Below, in pieces: positions 19,708-26,808 of a DNA stretch of 64,000 nt (the first letter of the stretch is position 1; every line of letters starts with the position of its first letter). The notes beneath the pieces were generated by a model that ran no database searches, had not been told where the DNA came from, and saw only the letters and a program-made list of their open reading frames with translations. The position numbers and the translations under genes are program-made. Source of the stretch: Clostridium intestinale DSM 6191 (GTDB lineage: Bacteria > Bacillota > Clostridia > Clostridiales > Clostridiaceae); assembly GCF_900130055.1 (NCBI RefSeq), contig NZ_FQXU01000003.1:585627-649626 (forward strand), given 5' to 3'.

Positions 19708-19736
19708 ATTTTATCATAAATTAATTTCCTTTACAA
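19708..19736 (-). promoter_or_regulatory. promoter for the fluoride riboswitch and antiporter
   Basis: Minus-strand -35 TTGTAA (19731-19736) and -10 TAAAAT (19708-19713), spacer 17 bp. The expected transcript start, near 19701, lies just ahead of the aptamer. Confidence 0.65.
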
Positions 19737-19934
19737 GTCTAAAAGGTAGTTAATGATGAGCCTAAATTTATAAATTCATTTGATATACGTATTAGTAAAA
19801 AATTTTCGGATTTAATTATGTCGAATTTTTCCGCTTTCTTACTAACCTTCCCTCTTGAGCACATATGATTTTGTTTGAAGGAAGTGTTGATTTTTCATTC
19901 TAAAGCTAAGGACATGCCTTCATTTGTTTGAACT

Positions 19935-20972
19935 TTACCCAAAAACTACTCTAAGAACCTTTTCTTCATCTCTCCTCTTGTCCCTGTGAATATTCCCTGT
20001 ATACTTCACTCCTCTAAAATCTTCTACCCTTAACTGTTTTTCTCCTAAAACAAATCTCTTAAACAAACTAAAGGCTAAGTTATCTTCAATCATGAAAACC
20101 ACAAACCAATTTATATAAAAACTTAAATATTTACTAGCAACATTATGAAAATTCTTAAGAAACAGCTTGAAAGCTCTACCTCTTTCATTTACTAAACGAT
20201 TGGTAGCAACTGAATTCACCTTAAGTATATTTTTAAATCTATCAACGTTTCTTTCAGCTAAACTTATCTTTAAATTATTTTCTATAAAGAAAAAATAATA
20301 AGTAAAATTTCTAGGTGGTGCTAAGGAATTATATTCATCACTTAATATAGGTATTATGTGTTTTTTTAATATCTCCTTATTTATACTTTCCTTAGTTATT
20401 GGCTTCATATATTTCTTGTCAGATGTGTCTTTACAATTTAAAATTGTAATTTTACTTCTTTTACTTTTTATTAAACCACGACTACCTTTGAAACTCTCCT
20501 CTAATTTTATCTCTCCTATTTCTATATCACCAGCAAGCTTATCTTTCATTATTTGAGTTCCTATCACACTTAATATTTTGTGCCTCCATTGAAAGCTAGT
20601 TGAAAGGTTGATGTCTAAAATTTTAGCAATTTCTCTTAATGTTGCTCCAGATTTTATGCAAATCATATACTTTAGCCACATATCAATTGGCTTTTTAGTA
20701 TAACTTATGGGAAGGCCCGTAACATCAGAAAATGTTCTTTTACAATCTTTGCATATATATCTTTGAATACCATTTTTAGCTCGTCCGTTTTTATTTATAT
20801 GATTACTGCAGCAATACCTACATTCTTTCTTTGGACTAAAACTAATATTCTTTTTAGAAGCCTTTAATCTTTCATTATTGATTTCATCTTGAGCGGAATT
20901 ATAGTTAAAAATCTCTCTCATTTTGTCTATGAGCTTTAGTAGTTCCTGATTCATATTTTTCATCTCCAACAT
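19935..20972 (-). CDS. IS1595/ISXO2-like transposase with degraded catalytic site
   Basis: 345-residue protein with an N-terminal zinc ribbon (ECRYCC ... YICKDCKRTF, two Cys pairs), a HTH (SGATLREIAKILDINLSTSF), then a transposase core. The C-terminal NVASKYLSFYINWF matches the usual ATKYLxNYLxWF ending of IS1595-group enzymes. In active relatives the first catalytic aspartate is in a DE(T/V)Y motif; here the aligned position reads IEIGEIKLEESF, so it appears to be glycine. The second aspartate (LSDEYNSL) remains. I see no convincing terminal inverted repeats or target duplication. The frame is intact, so it is either recently inactivated or domesticated. Several starts are possible (ATG 20972 or internal ATG codons). 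Confidence 0.7.
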   Translation of the reverse strand: MLEMKNMNQELLKLIDKMREIFNYNSAQDEINNERLKASKKNISFSPKKECRYCCSNHINKNGRAKNGIQRYICKDCKRTFSDVTGLPISYTKKPIDMWLKYMICIKSGATLREIAKILDINLSTSFQWRHKILSVIGTQIMKDKLAGDIEIGEIKLEESFKGSRGLIKSKRSKITILNCKDTSDKKYMKPITKESINKEILKKHIIPILSDEYNSLAPPRNFTYYFFFIENNLKISLAERNVDRFKNILKVNSVATNRLVNERGRAFKLFLKNFHNVASKYLSFYINWFVVFMIEDNLAFSLFKRFVLGEKQLRVEDFRGVKYTGNIHRDKRRDEEKVLRVVFG

Positions 20973-21223
20973 TAAGTTTTATCTTAATTATTTACTTTAT
21001 TTCAAATTTTTAACCATGTGTTTTATTTCATCAACATTTCTTTAGAACAAAACCATATGTGGTAAGAAACTTCTTTGGATACCTTTTCGACAAAAATAAC
21101 TGCTTATATTGAAAATGATAGGAACGTATTGTATCTTTGAACATATTAAATAAAAGTATATTGTACTTTTTAGGCGAGCTTCATGAAATTATTGATTTAA
21201 ATGCTAAGAGCTTCGTTATAAAA
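20973..21223. other. intergenic stretch without a recognisable gene
   Basis: About 250 bp between the transposase and the terminator of the ABC-F gene. It is AT-rich, with no ORF, no terminal inverted repeat and no structure that I can support. Confidence 0.6.
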
Positions 21224-21274
21224 ATAACTCATAACAAACTGCTATCAAAAGTGATAAAGTTTATTATGAGTTAT
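21224..21274. terminator. terminator after the ABC-F gene
   Basis: 17-bp stem with one mismatch (21224-21240 with 21258-21274) and T runs on both sides; it ends the minus-strand ABC-F transcript. Confidence 0.8.
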
Positions 21275-21340
21275 CATTTTTTAATTAGAGACTTTTTCCA
21301 AAAGATTAAATAGTTTTTATAAACATTACCCTTTTGTAAA

Positions 21341-22819
21341 TTATAATTTTATTATTTTAGTTGCTACATTTTTACAAAAAGCAATATCGTGTTCCACAAA
21401 AAGAATTGTTGGCTTATATTCAAGTAATAATTCTTCAATCTGCATACGCGAAATTACATCTATAAAGTTTAGAGGTTCATCCCAAATATATAAATGTGCT
21501 TTTTCACATAAACTTCTTGCAATCAATACCTTTTTCTTTTGCCCACCACTAAAATCTTCTATTTTCTTTTCAAACTGCTCTCTTGAAAAATCAAATTTTC
21601 TAAGAATAGATTTGAATAAACTCTCATCAATGCTATTTTCGTAGGCATACTCAGACAAATTTCCAACTAAAGTTGATGTATCTTGCGATACATATGAAAT
21701 GACTAATTGATTGTTTTTTCGTATTACCCCAGTATGAGAAATATTTTCGCCATTAATTAATTTTAATATACTGGATTTCCCACTACCATTTTTACCTTGA
21801 ATAGCTGCTCTTTCACCTTGTTCTATACTAAAGCTTATTCCTTCACAAACACTTTTATCATTATATTTAATTGAAACGTCTATAAGTTCAACTACTTTAT
21901 TATCATGAAAGCTAAGTTGCGATATTTTCAAACTTTCATTAGATTCAATATTTTTAAGTAGTTTTGACTTTTCTTCTATCATATTTTGTTGTCTAGATTC
22001 TATATTTTTAGCACGTTTCATCATCTTGGCTGCCTTGTGCCCAATATATCCTCTATCTACTTTACTTCCAGAATTAGTGCTTCCAAACTTACTGCTTTCA
22101 ACATTATCTGACCATGATGATGTACGTTTTGCTGCTTTTGAAAGTCTGCTTATATCCTTCTTTAGCTTTTCATTTTCTGCTAACTCAAATCCATCTTGTA
22201 GCTTTTTATTTTCCCACCAGGAAGTAAAATTTCCTTTTTGAATTTCAATATTAGTTTTATTAATAGCCAAAATATGATCAACACAATTATCTAAAAAAGC
22301 TCTATCGTGTGAAATCAAAATGAAACCTTTTTTTCTATTTAGATATTTACTTAGCTTTTTTCTAGCTTCTGAATCTAAATGATTTGTTGGTTCATCAATA
22401 AGTAGAAATGAATTTTCTTTCAAAAACATCCCAGCAAGTAATACTTTTGTTTGTTCACCATTTGATAGTGTGAAAAACGGTCTATATAAATCGTCAAAGT
22501 CCACTTCTAATAGCGATAGTTCTTTTTCTATTTCCCAATCCATTGAATTTGGGCTGATTTCTTTTATAACATCTATAGTAAAATTTTCTTTTTCCTTAAC
22601 TTCATATGGAAAATACTCGAAATTAACGCTAGAAGAAATACTTCCTCTATACTCATATTTTCCGAGTAAAAGATTCATAAAGGTTGTTTTTCCACGGCCA
22701 TTCCTGCCTGTAAAACCTAACTTCCAATCTGTATCAATTTGAAAATTAACATTTTCAAAAATATTATCGTAACTTCCCTCATAGCTAAAGGTAAGATTTG
22801 TAACATTTATTAAAGACAT
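21341..22819 (-). CDS. ABC-F ribosomal-protection protein (Lsa/Vga-like)
   Basis: Soluble protein of 492 residues with two fused ATP-binding domains and no membrane segments. Walker A motifs are TGRNGRGKTTF and QGKNGSGKS; the second signature is DFSGGQKKK and Walker B motifs are FLLIDEPTNHLD and LYIWDEPLNFID. The long interdomain linker (about 185-300) is the arm that enters the peptidyl-transferase centre. Sequence and length fit the antibiotic-resistance ABC-F group (lincosamides, streptogramin A, pleuromutilins), which displaces drug from the ribosome. The start at 22819 is set by AAAGGAGGACG; the longer frame runs through that site. A roughly 390-nt leader with small ORFs precedes it, implying drug-dependent attenuation. 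Confidence 0.9.
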   Translation of the reverse strand: MSLINVTNLTFSYEGSYDNIFENVNFQIDTDWKLGFTGRNGRGKTTFMNLLLGKYEYRGSISSSVNFEYFPYEVKEKENFTIDVIKEISPNSMDWEIEKELSLLEVDFDDLYRPFFTLSNGEQTKVLLAGMFLKENSFLLIDEPTNHLDSEARKKLSKYLNRKKGFILISHDRAFLDNCVDHILAINKTNIEIQKGNFTSWWENKKLQDGFELAENEKLKKDISRLSKAAKRTSSWSDNVESSKFGSTNSGSKVDRGYIGHKAAKMMKRAKNIESRQQNMIEEKSKLLKNIESNESLKISQLSFHDNKVVELIDVSIKYNDKSVCEGISFSIEQGERAAIQGKNGSGKSSILKLINGENISHTGVIRKNNQLVISYVSQDTSTLVGNLSEYAYENSIDESLFKSILRKFDFSREQFEKKIEDFSGGQKKKVLIARSLCEKAHLYIWDEPLNFIDVISRMQIEELLLEYKPTILFVEHDIAFCKNVATKIIKL

Positions 22820-22881
22820 ACTTCGTCCTCCTTTGTAATTAAATAGTGCAAATAACAAAGTCAGAACTTATGCCGACCTCG

Positions 22882-22959
22882 TTATTGCTCCATATAAACT
22901 TGATATTTCCTATCTGACTTTATATGGAGAATATCATGTGTTACAATAGTATCTTTCAT
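22882..22959 (-). CDS. uORF 2, 25-residue leader peptide of the ABC-F gene
   Basis: Small ORF MKDTIVTHDILHIKSDRK... ending at TAA 22882-22884, with a near-perfect AGGAGGTG ribosome site 8 nt before its ATG. Its codons form both arms of a perfect 11-bp hairpin, and its stop lies in the next hairpin. The frame is also open upstream to an ATG at 23025 (47 residues), with only a weak GAGTG there. It probably works through translation itself rather than through its product. Confidence 0.55.
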   Translation of the reverse strand: MKDTIVTHDILHIKSDRKYQVYMEQ

Positions 22960-22981
22960 ATTTAAATCACCTCCTAATCTG

Positions 22982-23023
22982 CAAAATAAATAAGAGCTGC
23001 AAGAAATATTATTCTTACAGCTC
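22982..23023 (-). terminator. terminator-like hairpin inside the ABC-F leader
   Basis: 12-bp stem with one G-U pair (GAGCTGTAAGAA / TTCTTGCAGCTC on the minus strand) followed by TTATTTATTTT. It lies between the promoter and the second uORF, so it would end transcription before the resistance gene unless it is bypassed. Confidence 0.65.
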
Positions 23024-23169
23024 ATAAATACACTCAATTAAACTACTCTATGGTAGCATAAAATAACAGTATATATCTAAGAGAAAAAATAATAACTTTC
23101 TTGCAAATAAGTACAACAAAAACAAACAGACTTCTCTGTTAAATTTCTTATTTTAACGTACTTTAAAAA

Positions 23170-23190
23170 TTAGCAAGAAAAATTAATCAT
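23170..23190 (-). CDS. uORF 1, six-codon leader peptide MINFSC
   Basis: ATG at 23190 preceded by GAGGTGAAAAA and ended by TAA after six codons, about 20 nt from the predicted transcript start. Very short leader peptides with strong ribosome sites are typical of macrolide, lincosamide and pleuromutilin resistance attenuators. Confidence 0.45.
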   Translation of the reverse strand: MINFSC

Positions 23191-23218
23191 TTTTTCACCT
23201 CAACTTTCATTTTTTTAT

Positions 23219-23248
23219 ATTATAGCATCAATAGTTTTAGAAAATCAA
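23219..23248 (-). promoter_or_regulatory. promoter of the ABC-F leader
   Basis: Minus-strand -35 TTGATT (23243-23248) and -10 TATAAT (23219-23224), 18-bp spacer, directly after the deacetylase stop. Confidence 0.6.
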
Positions 23249-23253
23249 CATAA

Positions 23254-24174
23254 TTATTTTAAGGTTTTAAATTCATATCCTTTGTTCTTTAGGTCAGTAA
23301 TTATATCTTGAAGTGCTTCTGCTGTACTTTCTTTACTATATGTATCATGCATTAGTAGAACAAGTTTTTCTTGTCCAACAAAAGTTTCACGATACCTATT
23401 TAAAAGCTGTTCTTTTGTTTTTCGGCTACCTTCAGCATCTCCTATTAATGCATTCCAATCTATGTACTTATATTTTTTTTCCTCAAGTTTATTATCAATC
23501 TCTTCTCTTCCGCCCCAAGAAGCATGTCCACCTGGAAATCTCACTACTCTAGTATTAAACTTATCTCCTAATACCTTCTTTATTGCATCATTCGTTTGCT
23601 CTAACTCTCCCATAAATGTATTAGCATCTATTTTCCCTTGGGGATAAAGTTTAGAATAGTTATGTGTATATGTGTGATTTGCTATAGCATGTCCTTGTTT
23701 ATATATATCTAAAAGTATATTTTTTGTTTCAGGATTTTCTTCTAATTTATCACCTACAATAAAAAAGGTAGCTTTTATATTATTATCCTTTAGAATCTTT
23801 AAAATCTTTGGAGTAACAGTAGTTGATGGACCATCATCAAATGTCAAATATGCAATCTTTTTTCCATCTTGAATTTTTATGTTTTTAACTAAAAAATCTT
23901 GAATTTGCCCTGCATCAAAACTATTTTCATCCATATTTATATTATTTTTATTCTCAGAATCATCATCCTTATTATCCTCATCATTCTCTTTTTGCTCTGA
24001 ATTATCACTACTGTTATCTGTTTCATTGTCTATAGATGCTTGTAGTATTTCATTTTTTTGTGTAGTTTTTTCTTCAGAGTATTTGTAGGTTATAAATGCT
24101 CCCAATATAATAATCAAACTACAAATAAATATCCCTATTTTCTTTCTTCGTTTATTAATATTATTTTTCCTCAA
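23254..24174 (-). CDS. membrane-anchored polysaccharide (peptidoglycan) deacetylase
   Basis: NodB-homology enzyme that removes acetyl groups from N-acetylglucosamine in the cell wall, as PgdA does to resist lysozyme. The N terminus is basic with one hydrophobic anchor (about residues 13-29), then an acidic, asparagine-rich linker (about 40-85), then the catalytic domain. Motif 1 is TFDDGPS (metal and base aspartates), motif 2 is NHTYTHNY (two zinc histidines), motif 3 is RFPGG, and the last motif is LLMHDTY. The start is TTG at 24174 with GGAGG seven nt upstream. It is a single gene; its stop is immediately followed by the ABC-F promoter. Confidence 0.9.
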   Translation of the reverse strand: MRKNNINKRRKKIGIFICSLIIILGAFITYKYSEEKTTQKNEILQASIDNETDNSSDNSEQKENDEDNKDDDSENKNNINMDENSFDAGQIQDFLVKNIKIQDGKKIAYLTFDDGPSTTVTPKILKILKDNNIKATFFIVGDKLEENPETKNILLDIYKQGHAIANHTYTHNYSKLYPQGKIDANTFMGELEQTNDAIKKVLGDKFNTRVVRFPGGHASWGGREEIDNKLEEKKYKYIDWNALIGDAEGSRKTKEQLLNRYRETFVGQEKLVLLMHDTYSKESTAEALQDIITDLKNKGYEFKTLK

Positions 24175-24275
24175 GTTAAACCTCCTTCTAACAAATACAA
24201 TCTCTTCATATAAATTGTATGATGTTGTTGTATCATTAAATGTGTAACTTGTATCGAAGTTGTAAATTTTTTTAC

Positions 24276-24608
24276 TTATATTTTAGCTATGCTATCCCTT
24301 ACTAGAGCAACCATATCATCTTCAGCACCTAAACTAAAATTAAAAAATATACCTTGTCCCCCACCAGCACCTATTGCTGATACAAAAATATCGCTATCAT
24401 GACCAACTACAGTTAAGCTTAAGCTTGCCCTATTTCCATTTCTCATAAAGTACTTATCATATACTCTAACTGCTACTTTCATACCGCTATAACTATAATT
24501 ACTTTCATCTACTAGATTCATACTTATTCCACTACTACCTATGTCTTTCTCTAAATGTCTTACTATATCATTAAAATCGCCTTTTACTGCCTTCTCATAT
24601 TTTGCCAA
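24276..24608 (-). CDS. small conserved protein, DUF6054-like
   Basis: 110-residue soluble protein without signal or membrane segments. The middle reads as alternating beta strands (GMKVAVRVYDKYFMRNGNRA) and the C-terminal half contains the glycine-rich AIGAGGGQGIFFNFSLG. It resembles the clostridial family I recall as DUF6054, whose function is unknown; I could not check this. The start is TTG at 24608, seven nt after GGAGG; the ATG overlapping that site is out of frame. It is divergent from the amidase gene and has no informative operon partner. Confidence 0.6.
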   Translation of the reverse strand: MAKYEKAVKGDFNDIVRHLEKDIGSSGISMNLVDESNYSYSGMKVAVRVYDKYFMRNGNRASLSLTVVGHDSDIFVSAIGAGGGQGIFFNFSLGAEDDMVALVRDSIAKI

Positions 24609-24792
24609 AACCCATCCTCCTTAATTGAACTTAATTCTCTATTTAATTATACAATATATTCTCAAAATTATGTTACTCCTGGTAAATTATTATTTAACTT
24701 TCATATATTATTTATCCAAATCTCTAGCATTATAGTATCACTATAAAAGTTGGTACATATAATTAAACTATAGAACTAATATGGAGATAGTT

Positions 24793-25311
24793 ATGAAAAA
24801 TTTATTAAGAAGAATTAGGAGAAAGCTTAGAAACAAGTTTAGTCGTAGTGACGTGATTAAAACTCCTAAAATTGTTGAGGTAAATTATACTTGGGCAACC
24901 CCTTTAAGTTACAATTTTAATCCTAACATGATAGTGTATCATCATACAGTGGATAACAATATGACACCTCAAAAAATAGATGAAATTCATAAACAAAGAG
25001 GCTGGAGTGGTATAGGTTATCACTTTTATATAAGAAAAGATGGTACTATATATAGAGGTAGACCTGAAAATGCAGTAGGTTCTCATGCCCCTGGAGTAAA
25101 TGCTAGAGCTTTTGGGATTGCATCTGAAGGTAATTTTAATGAAGAGTATGTAACTCCTCAGCAAATGACTAGTCTTATAGCATTGTCAAGATACTTAATG
25201 AACAAATACAATATTACGGATTTAAAGAGGCATAAAGATGTACGACAAACAGAATGCCCTGGTAATAACTTCCCATTTGAAGAAATCAAAGCAAAACTAA
25301 ATGTAAAATAA
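24793..25311 (+). CDS. N-acetylmuramoyl-L-alanine amidase (Amidase_2/PGRP fold)
   Basis: Zinc amidase that cuts the bond between muramic acid and the stem peptide. Ligands visible are the histidine in MIVYHHTVDN, the histidine in LKRHKDVR and the cysteine in TECPGNN; the conserved GYHFYIRKDGTIYRGRPE and HAPGVNARAFGIASEGNF segments also fit. The N terminus is strongly basic (KNLLRRIRRKLRNKFSR) without a hydrophobic stretch, so there is no Sec signal; it may be released by lysis or act like a phage-type endolysin. The start is ATG at 24793, five nt after GGAGAT. The family is certain, the cellular role is not. Confidence 0.88.
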   Translation: MKNLLRRIRRKLRNKFSRSDVIKTPKIVEVNYTWATPLSYNFNPNMIVYHHTVDNNMTPQKIDEIHKQRGWSGIGYHFYIRKDGTIYRGRPENAVGSHAPGVNARAFGIASEGNFNEEYVTPQQMTSLIALSRYLMNKYNITDLKRHKDVRQTECPGNNFPFEEIKAKLNVK

Positions 25312-25315
25312 AAAG

Positions 25316-25348
25316 ATAAGACGCACCGTTTAATTTGGTACGTCTTAT
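25316..25348. terminator. bidirectional intrinsic terminator
   Basis: 12-bp stem with one mismatch (25316-25327 with 25337-25348) between the convergent amidase and flavoprotein genes. Confidence 0.75.
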
Positions 25349-25362
25349 TGTTATCTTTAAGA

Positions 25363-26709
25363 TTATTTTATTGATTGCGGATAGTTAAATATATTTAGAG
25401 GATTATATTTTTCATTTATAAAATTCAATCTACAAGTATTTCCACCATAGTATTCTTTTTCGTAATTCTTAAGCGGACTATATTGAAAATTAATGAAAGA
25501 TCCTTCTGTTATAGTTTTTAAATAGTTTAGCCTGTTTGCTACCCATCTTTTATTTACTTCTGCATATATAGAATCTTCCCAGACTGACTGTATTCCAATT
25601 ATAAGATTTGAATCCCTGTAATAAAATGCTGTTTCATCTTTACCTTTATCTTTAACTGCTCCACCTAAGCCATAAAATGTTACTGCTGCATACACTGAGC
25701 CTTTAGGCTTTTCTTGAATTAGCGATGATAATTTTAGAAGTTGATCTTTTGAATATACTCTATCTTGAAATCTACCTGCTGATTTAAATTTTTCACTATC
25801 TGGATATCCAGCTTCAACTTCTTTTATAGCATTTAAAAAAGTTGTATATTGAAAATTAGGCTGAGCCTTTGGCAATTCTAGTAGTGGTTTTAAAATTTCC
25901 TTAAGCTCATCAATCTCTCCATAAAATAAACCTATAAAATAAGCTGCCACTCCTTCTTCTTCTGAATTATAGAAACTGGCTCTCATATTTACCCTTCTAT
26001 CTAGGTTTTCATATAAATCTTGCATCGTCTCCATAATTTTTGCTTGTTCAAAGGAAGTTGTGCTTGGATAATATATGGTAAATAGAGTTACCATATTAAA
26101 TTTAGGTGGCAAATTAAAAGTTAAGGAAGTTACTATACCCAAATTTCCTCCCCCAGCTCCCCTTAATGCCCAAAATAAGTCTTTATTACATTCTCTATTT
26201 GCAGTGAGTATTTTGCCTCTATAATCTACCATCTTAAACTCAACTACACTATCTATTCCTAGTCCAAATAATCTAGACGAAAGTCCCCAACCTCCACCTA
26301 AAGTATATGCAGCTACCCCAACAGTTGGGCAAGTACCGCCTGGGAATGGATATCCTCTTTTACCTACATAGTCATATAACTCACTATTTAAAACTCCGGG
26401 TTCAATTGTAACTATATTTTTAACTTCATCTATTTTTATCTTTTTCATTGTACTTACATCAATTACTATAAGTTTATTGCCAACAGAATATCCTTCATAA
26501 TTGTGTCCACCAGAGCGTATTCTAAAATCATAGTTTTTTATAATGCAAAATTCAAGAGCACTTTTAACATCTTCTTTGCTTGTACAATACAATATAGCTA
26601 TTGGGTATTTTTGTATGGCTCTATTCCATACTTGTCTATCTTCTTCATATTCTTTGTCATTAGGTGTTACTATTTCCCCATCAAATGACAAGTCTCTTGT
26701 TAATTTCAT
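25363..26709 (-). CDS. FAD-dependent oxidase of the berberine-bridge (BBE) type
   Basis: 448-residue flavoprotein with an FAD_binding_4 domain (about 25-170) and a C-terminal BBE motif (YYGGNTCRLNFINEKYNPLN). The histidine in RSGGHNYEG and the cysteine in GGTCPTVGVAAYTLGGG are the two residues that hold FAD covalently in bicovalent BBE oxidases, so the cofactor is probably 6-S-cysteinyl, 8-alpha-N1-histidyl FAD. Relatives oxidise sugars or secondary metabolites with O2, which is notable in an anaerobe. There is no signal peptide. The start chosen is ATG at 26709, nine nt after AAAGG; the first ATG at 26718 touches that site. Confidence 0.85.
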   Translation of the reverse strand: MKLTRDLSFDGEIVTPNDKEYEEDRQVWNRAIQKYPIAILYCTSKEDVKSALEFCIIKNYDFRIRSGGHNYEGYSVGNKLIVIDVSTMKKIKIDEVKNIVTIEPGVLNSELYDYVGKRGYPFPGGTCPTVGVAAYTLGGGWGLSSRLFGLGIDSVVEFKMVDYRGKILTANRECNKDLFWALRGAGGGNLGIVTSLTFNLPPKFNMVTLFTIYYPSTTSFEQAKIMETMQDLYENLDRRVNMRASFYNSEEEGVAAYFIGLFYGEIDELKEILKPLLELPKAQPNFQYTTFLNAIKEVEAGYPDSEKFKSAGRFQDRVYSKDQLLKLSSLIQEKPKGSVYAAVTFYGLGGAVKDKGKDETAFYYRDSNLIIGIQSVWEDSIYAEVNKRWVANRLNYLKTITEGSFINFQYSPLKNYEKEYYGGNTCRLNFINEKYNPLNIFNYPQSIK

Positions 26710-26808
26710 ACTAATCATCCTTTGCTATATAGTTTCGACTATATTTTTCTACTACCAATATATGCATAGGACTCCGTAGAACACACACTATATTTTATAT
26801 TTACTGCA

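Larger units (their letters stand above)
22820..23212 (-). promoter_or_regulatory. long attenuator-type leader of the ABC-F gene
   Basis: About 390 nt between the predicted transcript start (near 23212) and the ABC-F ATG. In transcript order it holds a 6-codon uORF; a weak T-followed hairpin (ACAGA/TCTGT, near 23126-23141); a 12-bp terminator-like hairpin (23012-23023 with 22994-23005) followed by TTATTTATTTT; a uORF of 25 codons behind GGAGGTG; an 11-bp hairpin inside that uORF (22919-22929 with 22888-22898); and a 14-bp G-U-containing hairpin over its stop codon (22873-22886 with 22851-22864). Ribosome stalling on a uORF could decide which hairpins form. Confidence 0.65.

Noticed and set aside
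19930-21010. Complete insertion sequence with terminal repeats
   Set aside because: No matching inverted ends or target-site duplication could be found around the transposase gene, so only the CDS is reported.
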